Shown: positions 1-9,016, numbered from the stretch's first letter. The stretch is 21,922 nucleotides of DNA from SCUN01 sp964343975 (GCA_964343975.1 CAYFLU010000037.1:1-21922), one strand, 5' to 3'. Notes: generated by a model from the sequence alone, not told the origin. Translations and numbers: made by a program.

Positions 1-879
1 GGCGGATCGCCGGCGTCGCCGAGCACATCGAGCGTCTCGACCTCGACCGGCACGACCACGACCACGAGCGGAGGCACCACGACGGCCACGGGGTGCACGG
101 TCACCGCGTCCACACCGGGCACTCCGGTCACGGCCACGAACGGCCCCTACTTTCACAACATGGCGATCGCGCAGACGAGCAACGGGCTGGCGCTCACAAA
201 CGCCACCGACGCGCTCGCCCATGCCTCAGTGCCGGATGCGACGGTGCTGCCGGACGGGTCGATCGGCGTGTACTACGTGAACGGGGAAACGGACGGCATC
301 TGGCTCGCGCGCGTCAACGGCACGACGGCCACGCCCGTCAGTGCCATCAAGATCGACGGGTTCATTCGTCCGCAGGGCGCGGTCGATCCGGACGCGTACC
401 TCACGGCGTCGGGGAAGGTTCGGCTCACGTATCTGTTCGGGTTCGGCTCCGGCACCCACCGCATCTGCATGGCGGAGTCGAGCGACGGCGTGAACTTCAC
501 GACGCTGGGGCAAGCGATGAGCTTCACCGGACAAACGGAGACGGATCCATCGGTCGCGCAGCTGCCCGATGGCTCCTGGCTGATGGCCGTCTCGAGAGGC
601 ACCAGCACGATGTTGGCCCGGTCGAGCGACGGCCTCACCTTCGCGGAGTACTCCCAGGTGAGCTATGGCGGCGTCCCGGAGCTGGCGAGACTGAGCGACG
701 GACGGATGCGCCTCTACGTGTGCTCCACCGGCGGACTTGCGGCCTACGCCTCATCGGATCGGGGCGGATCATGGGCATCGGACGGCACGGTCTCTGGGGC
801 CACGATTCCGGGTCGACCGGGGGTCTGTGATCCGTCGGCCCTGCTGAGCCGGAACCTCTTCATCTTCAAAACGCAGTAG
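1..879 (+). CDS. Asp-box/BNR-type propeller protein, 5' end outside the window
   Basis: The reading frame is open from the first base, so the N-terminus, and any signal peptide, lies upstream of the window. The first ~50 visible codons encode a Ser/Thr/Gly-rich low-complexity linker (serine-threonine runs, then TTTTTSGGTTTATG). About 240 residues with beta-propeller character follow. They contain Asp-box-like repeats (SSDGVNF, SSDGLTF, SSDRGGSW) and repeated 'LPDGSW/LSDGRMRLY' strands typical of sialidase-like or GH43/32-like propellers. A Thr/Ser linker before a propeller suggests a modular secreted or surface protein whose upstream domain is missing here. I cannot assign a substrate. It could be a glycosidase-like propeller or a non-catalytic binding domain. 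The next gene starts 74 bases downstream on the same strand. Confidence 0.75.
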   Translation, partial: GGSPASPSTSSVSTSTGTTTTTSGGTTTATGCTVTASTPGTPVTATNGPYFHNMAIAQTSNGLALTNATDALAHASVPDATVLPDGSIGVYYVNGETDGIWLARVNGTTATPVSAIKIDGFIRPQGAVDPDAYLTASGKVRLTYLFGFGSGTHRICMAESSDGVNFTTLGQAMSFTGQTETDPSVAQLPDGSWLMAVSRGTSTMLARSSDGLTFAEYSQVSYGGVPELARLSDGRMRLYVCSTGGLAAYASSDRGGSWASDGTVSGATIPGRPGVCDPSALLSRNLFIFKTQ

Positions 880-952
880 TCGGCCGATCTCACACCGAAC
901 ACTCGTTTGGTACTCGCATCCCGCGTGGCAGTACCGATATGCTGACCAGTCT

Positions 953-2626
953 GTGAATGCAGCTCGGGGCGCTCCCACCGCCCGCGAACTGGCTACTGCC
1001 ACCGTCGTTGCCGCACTGCTCGCCATTGTCTTCACGTGGCCGCTCGCTGCACGCCTCGGCACGGCCGCGCGCGTGGACACCGGTGACGGGCGATACAGCA
1101 TCTGGAACGTCGCATGGGTCGCCCACGCGCTGACGTCTGACGACAGCGTGTGGAATGCGAACATCTTCTATCCACAACGGCACGCCTTGGCGTTTTCGGA
1201 GGCCAATCTCGTCGCCGGCGTGATCGGCGTGCCGGTCTGGGTGCTCACGAAGAACCCGATCGCCACCAGCAACTTCACGATTCTGGTGTCATTCGTCCTG
1301 GCGGGCGTGTGCATGTTTGCGCTCGTCCGCTACCTGACGGGCAGTCGCTGGGGCGCGGCGCTGGCGGGAACGGTGTACGCGTTCTGCAGTTACACGTTCG
1401 CGCATCTGGCCCACATCCAGTTGTTGATGACGTTCGGTCCCCCGCTGGCGCTGCTCGCCATGCATCAGTTGATTGAACGGCCGTCCACGGTGCGTGCGCT
1501 GTGGCTCGGCGTCGTCCTCGCGGTGCAAGGATTGGCGTGCGGCTACTACGGCCTGTTCGGTGGCTTGGCTGTTGCGCTCGGCATTCTCTGGTTCGGCCTG
1601 TGGTCGGGACAGATCCGGTCGCTGCGGTTCTGGGCGCGGGTGCTGCTCGCTGCGGTCGTGGCCTTCGCACTAGTGTTGCCGTTCCTGCAGCCCTATCTGG
1701 ACATCCAGCGGGCCGGTTTCGGGCGCACGCTGGATGATGCGCGGATCTACGACGCCGGCTGGCGCTCCTACTTCGCCTCCGCGCTCGTGGCCTATCGCTG
1801 GATGCTGCCGTATCTCGGGCACTGGCGCGAGGTGCTGTTCCCCGGCTTTATGTCTCTCGGCCTCGCGGCGCTCGCGATCACGCGCTCGCTGAAATCGGAA
1901 GGCATGCTGAGCGGCATCACGGCGCGCCGCCTCATCGGGTTCTACGTCGTGCTTGCCGTGATGGCGGCGTGGGGGTCGCTGGGACCGGATGCGGGGCTGT
2001 ACCGCCTGTTGTTCGAAACCGTGCCCTTCATGTCGATGCTGCGCGCCCCGGCGCGGCTCGGCCTCCTCGTCACGCTCGCGTCGGCCGTCCTCGCGGGGAT
2101 CGGCGTCGCGTCCCTCGAGATGAACTGGCGCGGCTCCCGCCGCGTGGTGTGGCTCACGGTGCTGATGGTCGCCACGCTCGCGCGCTCCACCGTGGGCCCG
2201 CTCGACTGGGCCGACGCGCCGGCGCCCACGCCGGCGGTGCGCTGGCTGAGCAAGCTGCCGCGCGGCCCGGTGGCGGCGTTCCCGTTCTACGCGCACGAAG
2301 ACATGTCGCACGAGACGCACTACATGCTGCAGTCGACGTGGCACTGGCAGCCGCTCTTGAACGGCTATAGCGACTTCATTCCCGACGCGATCAGCCGGGA
2401 TTTGCCGAGACTGCGCTCGTTTCCGTCCGCTGACGCGCTCCGCGCGTTGCGGGAGCGGCAGGCCCGGTACATCCTCGTGAACTGGCACCTCTACGGCGCA
2501 CAAGAACGCGAACACGTGCGGTCCACGCTGGCCGCGCTGCCGTCCACCTACCGCCTCATGCTGAACGGGCCGGAGACCTCGCTGTACGAGCTCTCGGCGG
2601 ACGTCGTGGACGCCGATATCCACTAA
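953..2626 (+). CDS. Polytopic membrane protein, GT-C glycosyltransferase-like
   Basis: This is a 557-residue protein starting at GTG. The first ~410 residues hold roughly ten hydrophobic segments, and the last ~140 are soluble. The first extracytoplasmic loop has an acidic motif, VDTGDGRYSIWN (residues 41-52), and a following NIFYP (70-74). Lipid-linked-sugar GT-C transferases and related DUF membrane families of Acidobacteriota typically carry such acidic first-loop motifs. The soluble tail (AVRWLSKLPRGPVAAFPF and onward) resembles the periplasmic C-terminal domain of such proteins. The enzymatic role, a polyprenyl-phosphate sugar transferase acting on an outer-surface acceptor, is inferred from topology and not from a diagnostic domain. 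It could be a membrane protein without catalysis. The ypfJ-like gene follows 13 bases downstream, so the two are probably co-transcribed. Confidence 0.6.
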   Translation: MNAARGAPTARELATATVVAALLAIVFTWPLAARLGTAARVDTGDGRYSIWNVAWVAHALTSDDSVWNANIFYPQRHALAFSEANLVAGVIGVPVWVLTKNPIATSNFTILVSFVLAGVCMFALVRYLTGSRWGAALAGTVYAFCSYTFAHLAHIQLLMTFGPPLALLAMHQLIERPSTVRALWLGVVLAVQGLACGYYGLFGGLAVALGILWFGLWSGQIRSLRFWARVLLAAVVAFALVLPFLQPYLDIQRAGFGRTLDDARIYDAGWRSYFASALVAYRWMLPYLGHWREVLFPGFMSLGLAALAITRSLKSEGMLSGITARRLIGFYVVLAVMAAWGSLGPDAGLYRLLFETVPFMSMLRAPARLGLLVTLASAVLAGIGVASLEMNWRGSRRVVWLTVLMVATLARSTVGPLDWADAPAPTPAVRWLSKLPRGPVAAFPFYAHEDMSHETHYMLQSTWHWQPLLNGYSDFIPDAISRDLPRLRSFPSADALRALRERQARYILVNWHLYGAQEREHVRSTLAALPSTYRLMLNGPETSLYELSADVVDADIH

Positions 2627-2639
2627 ACTCTCTGTCACC

Positions 2640-3518
2640 ATGCGTTGGCAGCGAGGCACAAGCGACGAAGACATCGAAGACCGCCGCGGAGGCGGCAGCA
2701 GCGGCATCGGAGGGCTGCCGATCGGCGGCCGCCACCTCGGCATCGGCGGCCTGCTCATCGTCGGCCTGCTGAGCCTGGTCTTCAAGCAGGACTTTTTCTC
2801 ACTCCTCGATCAGATCCCGGAAGACACCACGACCTCGTCCTCCTCGGCTTCGACGGCGCCGGCGCCTCCGGCCACGCAGACGCCGGAAGAGAAAGAGCGC
2901 TACGAGTTCGTGAAGTTCGTCCTCAATGACGCGCAGGATGCGTGGACGAAGATCCTGCCCCCGTCATCGCGGGTCGGGTACTCGCGCGCGAAGATGGTGC
3001 TGTTTCGCGACCGTGTGGACTCAGCGTGTGGCGCCGCCACGTCGGCGGTCGGCCCGTTCTATTGCCCCGGCGACGAGAAGGTCTACATCGACCTCGGCTT
3101 TTACGACGAACTCAAGCGCGACTTCGGCGCCTCTGGAGACTTCGCGCAGGCGTATGTGATCGCCCACGAGATCGGGCATCACGTGCAGCATTTGCTGAAC
3201 GCCGAGGATCAGCTGCGTGAAGCCATGGGCAGCCGGTCGCGCGGCAAGAACGCGTTGTCCGTGCAGGTGGAACTGCAGGCAGATTGCCTGGCCGGCGTGT
3301 GGGGGCACACAACCGAACAGCGCAATTTGCTGGAGCGTGGCGATGTGGAGAGCGCGCTCAACGCCGCCGCCGCCATCGGCGACGACAACATCCAGAAGAT
3401 GTCGGGCGGCCCGGTGCGGCCGGACGCCTTCACGCACGGATCCTCCGCACAGCGCGTGGCCGCGTTCCGTCGCGGCATGGACGCGGGCACGCTCGCCGCC
3501 TGCGGCATCACGAAGTAG
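2640..3518 (+). CDS. ypfJ: Neutral zinc metallopeptidase, YpfJ family
   Basis: The protein has 292 residues and matches the YpfJ/neutral zinc metallopeptidase family (Pfam Zn_peptidase) in length and layout. It opens with the family's N-terminal RWQRGTSDEDIEDRRG segment, followed by a Gly/Ile-rich stretch and one membrane segment (about 34-47). A Ser/Thr/Pro/Ala linker (63-82) leads to the peptidase domain. The zinc motif HEIGHH begins at H176 (H176, E177, H180). The downstream QVELQADCLAGVWG (E211, D215) supplies the usual acidic residue. The domain is expected to face the periplasm, anchored by the single helix. The physiological substrate of this family is not known to me. Start ATG is supported by the conserved N-terminus. 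The stop codon directly abuts the ATG of the next gene. Confidence 0.92.
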   Translation: MRWQRGTSDEDIEDRRGGGSSGIGGLPIGGRHLGIGGLLIVGLLSLVFKQDFFSLLDQIPEDTTTSSSSASTAPAPPATQTPEEKERYEFVKFVLNDAQDAWTKILPPSSRVGYSRAKMVLFRDRVDSACGAATSAVGPFYCPGDEKVYIDLGFYDELKRDFGASGDFAQAYVIAHEIGHHVQHLLNAEDQLREAMGSRSRGKNALSVQVELQADCLAGVWGHTTEQRNLLERGDVESALNAAAAIGDDNIQKMSGGPVRPDAFTHGSSAQRVAAFRRGMDAGTLAACGITK

Positions 3519-5198
3519 ATGTCCACTCGGTGGCGCGCGGCGATCGGGCTCGCGGCGCTCGCCATCGCGATGGGCGCTTCGGCCCGAGCCGTCACCTGGA
3601 CGCGCGCCGTGACGGCGCACTTCGAGGTCTTCACGACGGACGGCGCGCGCACGGCCACCGCGGTCGCCTCGGAACTCGAAGGCATCCAACGCTTCTTCGA
3701 CACTTTCATGGCGTTGCCGCCCTTCACCGGCCTCCGCACGCAGGTGGTGGTCTTCGGCAATCGTGACGAATACCGGCCATACCGCACGTCGGCCGGCAGC
3801 GCGGCCTACTACCAGCCGGCGACCGATCGTGACTTCATCGTGATCGGCCACTACGACGCCGACAGCACGGCCATCCTCACGCACGAATACGCGCACGCCG
3901 CCCTGCAGCGCTCCGGTGCGTCCTATCCCACCTGGTTGTCGGAGGGGCTGGCCGAGTTTCTGTCGACCGTTGAGTGGCAGCGAGACGTGGGGGTCATCGG
4001 CGCGCCGCCACCCAGCCGGCTCGCGGCGCTGACGAACGCCTCACTGATTCCAATTCGTCGGCTGGTCGAGGTGACCCACGCCTCGCCGGAATACACGACC
4101 GAACACACCGGCGTCTTCTATGCCGAAAGCTGGGCGCTCACCCACATGCTGGTCGCCGGCGAGCGGTACCAACCGCGCGTCGACGGCTTCTTGCGCGCGA
4201 CGGCCACCGGTTCGCCGACGGCTGAGGCGCTGACGACGGTCTTCGGCACGACGCTCGAGCAACTCGACAGCGAGTTGCGCCAGTACATCTCGCGCGGCTT
4301 TTTCCGCCGTTTGCGTGTGCCGTATCCGCGCGCGGAGTCCGCCCCCGCGCCCACCGCAACCCCCGTCGCGTCACTCGACGCCGAACTCGTCCTTGCCCAG
4401 GTGCTTGCGGCCGGCAGTGGCCGTGACACCGCGACGCGCGCGGCCTTCGACGCGTTGTTGCGAGATCACCCCGATGAGCCGCGCGTGGAAGCGGCTCGCG
4501 GTCGGTTCGAGCTGCAGAGCGGCAACAGGGACGCGGCCCGTGACTGGCTCGAACGCGCCGTGGCCCACCGCACCACCGACGCGATGGCGTGGTCGGAGCT
4601 CGCGCAACTCACGGGCCACGACAACCGTCCGCGCACCGAGACCTTGCATCAGACCGCGGTGCAACTCGCGCCCGATCACATCGGCATCCGCCTGCGCTAC
4701 GCCGCGTTTCTCGTGGGATCCGGGCAACTCGACAATGCGCGTCGCACGCTGGCGGGGGTCCGCCCCCTGCGCCGAGCCGATCAGTTCCTGTATCACCAGA
4801 TCACCACGAACCTCTTCGCGGCGACCAACGACTTCGACGAGGCCGCGCGCGAGGGCCGCGCGGTGGTCGCCGCGGCCGACACCGCCAGTGAACGCGCCTT
4901 TGCGCAGACCTTTCTCCGCGGTGTCAGCGGCCCCGCCGATCTCACGCGCACGGCGACCGGCCGCTTGCGCGACATCGACTGCAGCGGCCCACTCATGGTG
5001 CTCAGCATCGACACGAACCCGGGCCGGCTGCGACTGCAGCTCGACCAGCCGCGACGGCTTGCCGTCGGCGGTGGCGGCACGGTGGACCTGACCTGCGGAC
5101 CGCAGGATCGCGCGGTCCGCGTCGGCTACGCGCACGAACAACCGCCCGACGGACTCGACGGGCGGCTGCGATTGATTGATTTTCGCGAACGGCGCTAA
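3519..5198 (+). CDS. Secreted HExxH peptidase-like protein with TPR-like C-terminal half
   Basis: The 559-residue protein begins with a signal peptide (hydrophobic core about 8-20, AxA-type cleavage near 24). A gluzincin-like domain follows. HEYAH at 122-126 supplies two histidines and the catalytic Glu, and WLSEGLAEFLS at 139-149 supplies the likely third ligand (E142 or E146). This is the 'peptidase MA-like' or DUF1570-like arrangement. From about residue 285 to 440 the sequence turns into Ala/Leu/Arg-rich helical repeats that read as degenerate TPRs, and a small beta-rich C-terminal domain ends the protein. The ATG starts on the base after the upstream TAG (TAGATG), which suggests coupled translation with the zinc peptidase before it. 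Its stop codon overlaps the stop of the convergent decarboxylase gene by four bases. The substrate is unknown. Confidence 0.8.
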   Translation: MSTRWRAAIGLAALAIAMGASARAVTWTRAVTAHFEVFTTDGARTATAVASELEGIQRFFDTFMALPPFTGLRTQVVVFGNRDEYRPYRTSAGSAAYYQPATDRDFIVIGHYDADSTAILTHEYAHAALQRSGASYPTWLSEGLAEFLSTVEWQRDVGVIGAPPPSRLAALTNASLIPIRRLVEVTHASPEYTTEHTGVFYAESWALTHMLVAGERYQPRVDGFLRATATGSPTAEALTTVFGTTLEQLDSELRQYISRGFFRRLRVPYPRAESAPAPTATPVASLDAELVLAQVLAAGSGRDTATRAAFDALLRDHPDEPRVEAARGRFELQSGNRDAARDWLERAVAHRTTDAMAWSELAQLTGHDNRPRTETLHQTAVQLAPDHIGIRLRYAAFLVGSGQLDNARRTLAGVRPLRRADQFLYHQITTNLFAATNDFDEAAREGRAVVAAADTASERAFAQTFLRGVSGPADLTRTATGRLRDIDCSGPLMVLSIDTNPGRLRLQLDQPRRLAVGGGGTVDLTCGPQDRAVRVGYAHEQPPDGLDGRLRLIDFRERR

Positions 5199-6637
5199 GC
5201 GGAGCGCAGCGCCGCGACCTTCTCATCGAGAATGCGCAGCGTGAGATCGATCGTATCGAGGTGCGTGCGGAAGACCACGCACGCCAGACGGATCGTATAG
5301 ACACCGTCGATCATCGACGATGACAGGAACACGCGGCCGTCGTCGTGAATCGCCTGCACCAGACGACGATTGAAGGCGTCGGCGTGACCGCGCTCCGGCA
5401 CGTACCGAAAGGTGACCACCGACAGATCCGGCTCCGGCCCCACCGCGAACCCGGGCCGCTCGAGGAGGCGTTCGCGGAAGTAGCGCGCGAGCCACATCTT
5501 CTCCGCCAACGCCGCTCGGAACGGCGCCACGCCAAAGAGCTTCAGCGGCAGCCACAAGCGCAAACCGCGAAAGTGCTTCGTGAGCTCCGGGGAGAGATCC
5601 GCCGGCGAGACCTCGTCGCGCGCGGTCGCCGCATCCTGCATGTAGTTGGCGGTGTAGAAGTGCGCGTCCTGCATCGACCGCGGATTCTTCACGAGCACGG
5701 CGCCGCTACCGTACGGCAGGAACAGTGTCTTATGCGGATCCATGACGAGCGAGTCGGCGCGGTCCATGCCGCGCAGCGCGGCCCGTCCCTCATCGCAGAG
5801 CGCGAAGAACGCGCCGTAGGCGCCATCGACATGACACCAGAGGCCGTGGCGCGCGGCGATATCCGCAATCGACGTCAGCGGATCCACGGCACCGACATCC
5901 GTCGTGCCCGCGGACGCGATGACGAGAAACGGACGGAGTCCGCTCTCGCGGTCGGCGATGATCGCGCGGTTGAGCGCGTCGGCATCCATGCGATGGCGCG
6001 CATCCATCGGCACGTGACGGATCACGCACTCGCCGAGACCGGCGATGCGAATCGCCTTGTCGATGGAGTGATGCACGTGCGCGGTGAGGTAGATCGCCGC
6101 CGTCGGAATGTCACGCGCGCGAATGCCCAGCGCTTCACGCGCCGTGACCACGCCGATGAGGTTCGCGATCGACCCACCGGACGTCAGATTGCCGGCGGCC
6201 GTCTCCGGAAAGCCCACGACCGAGGCCATCCAGCGCGTGAGCATGTGTTCCATCCGCACGGCGCCGGGATTCGCGAAGAACACGCCGGCATAGCGATTGG
6301 TGACATCAGCGAGGAAGTCACCGAGTGCCGATGGATACAGGCCGCCGCCTGGGATGTAGCCAAGATGTCCGCCCGACGCCGGGTTGATGCCGGGCCGGTC
6401 CACGTGCTCAGCCAGCAAACCGAGCAGCGCGTGGATGTCCGACGGCCCTTCGCCGATCGGCGCGTCATACAAGCCCGCACCGCTATCGGCGGTCTTCACA
6501 TACGTGGGCCCTGAGGAGAGCGACTCGAGGAAGCCCTCCGCATACGCCGTGACCGGCTCCGAGAGCGCACGACGGGCTGCCGCGTCCGGCTCGAGCCGAC
6601 GTGCGACGGCTTCCAGCGCACGGATCCGCGCAATCAC
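5195..6637 (-). CDS. Group II PLP-dependent decarboxylase (aromatic-L-amino-acid decarboxylase-like)
   Basis: This is a cytoplasmic PLP enzyme that removes the alpha-carboxyl of an amino acid to give an amine. With the chosen GTG start it has 480 residues. Landmarks are GGHLGYIPGGG (~89-99), TSGGS phosphate-binding loop (~152-156), THE stacking-His region HHSIDKA (~190), GTTDVGAVDP (~244-253), HVDGAY with the PLP-ring Asp (~271) and MDPHKTLF with the Schiff-base Lys (~303). I preferred GTG at 6637 over an upstream TTG because it forms a GTGA overlap with the stop of the preceding sialidase-like gene, the usual sign of translational coupling, and it removes a Gly/Arg-rich N-terminal extension. 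Substrate choice (tyrosine, tryptophan, DOPA, glutamate or aspartate type) cannot be read safely. It is the last gene of a five-gene operon. Confidence 0.9.
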   Translation of the reverse strand: MIARIRALEAVARRLEPDAAARRALSEPVTAYAEGFLESLSSGPTYVKTADSGAGLYDAPIGEGPSDIHALLGLLAEHVDRPGINPASGGHLGYIPGGGLYPSALGDFLADVTNRYAGVFFANPGAVRMEHMLTRWMASVVGFPETAAGNLTSGGSIANLIGVVTAREALGIRARDIPTAAIYLTAHVHHSIDKAIRIAGLGECVIRHVPMDARHRMDADALNRAIIADRESGLRPFLVIASAGTTDVGAVDPLTSIADIAARHGLWCHVDGAYGAFFALCDEGRAALRGMDRADSLVMDPHKTLFLPYGSGAVLVKNPRSMQDAHFYTANYMQDAATARDEVSPADLSPELTKHFRGLRLWLPLKLFGVAPFRAALAEKMWLARYFRERLLERPGFAVGPEPDLSVVTFRYVPERGHADAFNRRLVQAIHDDGRVFLSSSMIDGVYTIRLACVVFRTHLDTIDLTLRILDEKVAALRSA

Positions 6638-7731
6638 CGCTTCATCCGATCGAGTTCCGTCAGCGAGAAGCGCACCGACACGATGTACGGCTCCTCGTCC
6701 TTGACCCAATGCCCATAGGTCGTCGACACGAACGCGCCGTCGGGCAGGAGTTCAAGACCCGCATAGGTCGAATCCCAGCTATCGGCGTTGTCCATGAAGC
6801 GCACGCGATACTGTCCGTCACGGCCGTGCACGATGTCGTCGTACGTCCCGACCCACCCGAGCCAATCGCCCTTGGTCGGACTCTCGGGCGCCATGTCGCG
6901 GAAGACGACGACCGCGCGGCCGTCGGGACCATACTTCGCCACGTGACGGTCGCCCGTGAGCGACAGAGACACTTCCCGCGGCGCCGACCACGTGGCGCCC
7001 TCGTCGGTCGACGTGATCACGAACGAGTGCTTCACGCGCCGGTTCTCGCGCAGCAGCACCGCGATCTCCTTGCCGTCTGGAGAACGAAGCGCGCCCGGTT
7101 CACACAGGTCGACGTCCGGACGCGACACAACGACCTGCGGCGCCCCCCACGTTCGTCCGCCGTCGGTCGAGATCGTCTTGTAGACGGTGAACACGCTCTT
7201 CTTGCCGCCCGCCGTGAAATACCGGCCATCGTCGTGAAACAGCGCCATGTAGTCGCCGTTCGTCAACCGCACGAGCGAGCCCATGGCCACGATGCCGCCG
7301 AAGTCGCCGATCGGCGTCAGCGGCGTCCAGGTGCGGCCGTCATCCTCCGACGAGGCGATGCGGACGGGATACAGGCCGGAGAAGATCACGAGGCGCTTCT
7401 TGCCGGCTTTGTCGACGATGCGGTAGATCGTGGGGACTTCTTTCGACGTGGACCAGTTCTCCGGCGTGGGCAGGCGATCGCTCCAGGTCTTGCCGCCGTC
7501 GGTGCTGCGCTTCATCACGATCGCACCGGCGCCATGCCCCTTGGGATAGACGGCGATGATCGTCTTCCCGTCTTCGAGCAGCACGGTCGTCGGATGGCCG
7601 AGGTACTGCTTCGGCTCGCGATCGACAACGACCTGCCGCGACGTGTCGGCGGCCAGATCGATGAGCGGTGCGCCTTGCGGCGCGAACGTAGCGACGCCCA
7701 GCGCGAGCGCCAGCGCGGCTCTAGTAATCAA
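6634..7731 (-). CDS. Secreted sialidase-like protein with four Asp boxes
   Basis: A 365-residue six-bladed-propeller-type protein (BNR_2/exo-alpha-sialidase superfamily). Four clear Asp boxes are present: STDGGKTW (76-83), SEDDGRTW (128-135), STDGGRTW (188-195) and STDEGATW (241-248). The N-terminus has a hydrophobic signal-like stretch, ITRAALALALGVATFA. I chose TTG at 7731. It sits 8 bases after an AAGAAGGA Shine-Dalgarno within the end of the DUF2264 gene and gives a clean signal peptide. A longer upstream frame would encode low-quality Ser/Arg-rich sequence antisense-like in character. The gene overlaps the DUF2264 gene by 11 bases and the decarboxylase by 4. Members of this superfamily act on sialic acids, rhamnose or other sugars, so the true substrate is open; the GH105 neighbour argues for an acidic polysaccharide. 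Confidence 0.85.
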   Translation of the reverse strand: MITRAALALALGVATFAPQGAPLIDLAADTSRQVVVDREPKQYLGHPTTVLLEDGKTIIAVYPKGHGAGAIVMKRSTDGGKTWSDRLPTPENWSTSKEVPTIYRIVDKAGKKRLVIFSGLYPVRIASSEDDGRTWTPLTPIGDFGGIVAMGSLVRLTNGDYMALFHDDGRYFTAGGKKSVFTVYKTISTDGGRTWGAPQVVVSRPDVDLCEPGALRSPDGKEIAVLLRENRRVKHSFVITSTDEGATWSAPREVSLSLTGDRHVAKYGPDGRAVVVFRDMAPESPTKGDWLGWVGTYDDIVHGRDGQYRVRFMDNADSWDSTYAGLELLPDGAFVSTTYGHWVKDEEPYIVSVRFSLTELDRMKR

Positions 7732-9001
7732 CGGCGTAGTCCTTCTTGAACGGCAAGCCGGCCCAGGCCTTCTTCTGTGTCCAGTCTTCGGCGGGTGAGG
7801 CCCAGAACGGATCGGACGCGGGCAGCCCGAGCGCGATGAAGCCGAGGCTGCAGATGTACATGCTGCCGCTGTTCGAGTAGTAGTCGGCGATGTTCGGCTG
7901 ATGGCCCGCGAACCCGAGCGTGAGCCAGCCCTGCTCGTCAAAGATGCCCGGCATCGCGAACATCCGAAGGATCACGGCGGAGATGCCGGCACGGACCTGC
8001 CCCGGCGTGATGCCGTCGGGCAGCTGATGCAGGAGCGCGCAGTGCTCGAGCGCCTGGAACGCCGCCGTCCGGTAGGTGGCGCTACGGCCGAATGCCGGGA
8101 ACGAGCCTTCCGGAGAAATCATGCGCTCGTTGAACTCCGCGTAGCGGCGCATGCGCTTCAGGGCCTGATCGTACCGATCCTGAATGGGCTTCGTGTTCTG
8201 CTTCTTGCGCTCCGCGACGAGCTTCTGCGTGGCGAGCACATCGACCAGCATCGAGTGGATCACCCACGAGTTGTAGTAGTCCATGTGGAACTTCGGCCCG
8301 TCGGAGTACCAGCCGTCGCCGACATAGAACGACTCGATGCGATTGAGGATCGTCGAGATGCGGTATTGATCGGCGCTGCCGTCGGCCCAGTCGAGAAACG
8401 ACTCGGTCATGCCGGCAAAGAGCAGCCAGTTGCTGTCGTACGGCGTGACGCGCCGCAGCCCACGGAACTCCGTGATCACGCGCGCTTTGGTCGTGGCATC
8501 CAGCGGCTCCCACAGCACGGCCGGCGCGCGCAGCAACGCCTGCGCGAGATAGGCGGCGTCGACGAGCGTCTGGCTCGTGTCGTGCCACAGCATGTAGTCG
8601 GGGCTCTGCGGATCCACCGCGTGCGCGATGCCCGCGCGAAGCAGCCGCGCGTGCTCCGCGCGCTGCTCGCCTTCCGGCGTGCTGTCGGCACCGAGCGCGA
8701 GCCACGGCGCGAGGCCCATGGACAGGCGGCCGAACGCCTCGAGATACGCGACCTTGGCGTTGCGGTTGTCCCAGGTCGGGCTGTACTCGACCTTCCAGTT
8801 CTTCTGCAGCGTGCCGGCCGCGATGTTGGTGAGCACCGGCTTCGCGATCTTGGCGAGTGTGGACGTCCACAGTTGACGGTCGTTCGGTGCCGCCTGCGGC
8901 ACGACGGCCGCCGCCTCGACGCCAGTCGCGCCGAGCGTAGCCGTCACGGCCGACGTGGCGCCGAGCGTGGCGCTGGTTTTCAGAAAGTCTCGACGCTTCA
9001 C
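7721..9001 (-). CDS. DUF2264 protein with Tat signal
   Basis: The 426-residue protein starts at GTG with MKRRDFLKTSATLGATSA, a textbook twin-arginine motif (RRDFLK at 3-8) and hydrophobic region, so export in folded form is expected. The body matches the DUF2264 family, an alpha/alpha-barrel-type fold found in polysaccharide-utilisation loci. Visible motifs include LEAFGRLSMGLAPWL, YMLWHDTSQTLVDAAYL, SNWLLFAGMTESFL and the tail segment SGSMYICSLGFIALGL. A glycoside-hydrolase-like role is likely from fold and context, but no activity can be assigned from the sequence. Start support: GGAGG lies 5 bases before the GTG, in the 15-base gap after the GH105 stop codon. Confidence 0.88.
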   Translation of the reverse strand: MKRRDFLKTSATLGATSAVTATLGATGVEAAAVVPQAAPNDRQLWTSTLAKIAKPVLTNIAAGTLQKNWKVEYSPTWDNRNAKVAYLEAFGRLSMGLAPWLALGADSTPEGEQRAEHARLLRAGIAHAVDPQSPDYMLWHDTSQTLVDAAYLAQALLRAPAVLWEPLDATTKARVITEFRGLRRVTPYDSNWLLFAGMTESFLDWADGSADQYRISTILNRIESFYVGDGWYSDGPKFHMDYYNSWVIHSMLVDVLATQKLVAERKKQNTKPIQDRYDQALKRMRRYAEFNERMISPEGSFPAFGRSATYRTAAFQALEHCALLHQLPDGITPGQVRAGISAVILRMFAMPGIFDEQGWLTLGFAGHQPNIADYYSNSGSMYICSLGFIALGLPASDPFWASPAEDWTQKKAWAGLPFKKDYAVDY

Positions 9002-9006
9002 GTGGG

Positions 9007-9011
9007 CCTCC
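9007..9011 (-). promoter_or_regulatory. Shine-Dalgarno of the DUF2264 gene
   Basis: Read on the minus strand this is GGAGG followed by CCCAC and the GTG start codon. It is the strongest ribosome-binding site in the operon and fixes the GTG as the start, keeping the Tat motif at the very N-terminus. Confidence 0.7.
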
Positions 9012-9016
9012 GCGAG

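Noticed and set aside
906..943. Promoter for the GT-C-like gene (TTTGGT ... TATGCT)
   Set aside because: The two boxes are separated by 26 bases, well outside the 16-18 expected.
5345..6514. 389-codon plus-strand frame within the decarboxylase
   Set aside because: Arg/His-rich shadow; the minus-strand frame carries all PLP decarboxylase motifs.
6638..6709. Longer N-terminus of the decarboxylase from a TTG
   Set aside because: Would add a 24-residue Gly/Arg-rich extension and a 76-base overlap; the GTG forming GTGA with the upstream stop fits better.
7732..7941. Longer N-terminus of the sialidase-like protein
   Set aside because: The added residues are Ser/Arg/Pro-rich and overlap the DUF2264 gene widely; the TTG with a good Shine-Dalgarno yields a signal peptide directly.
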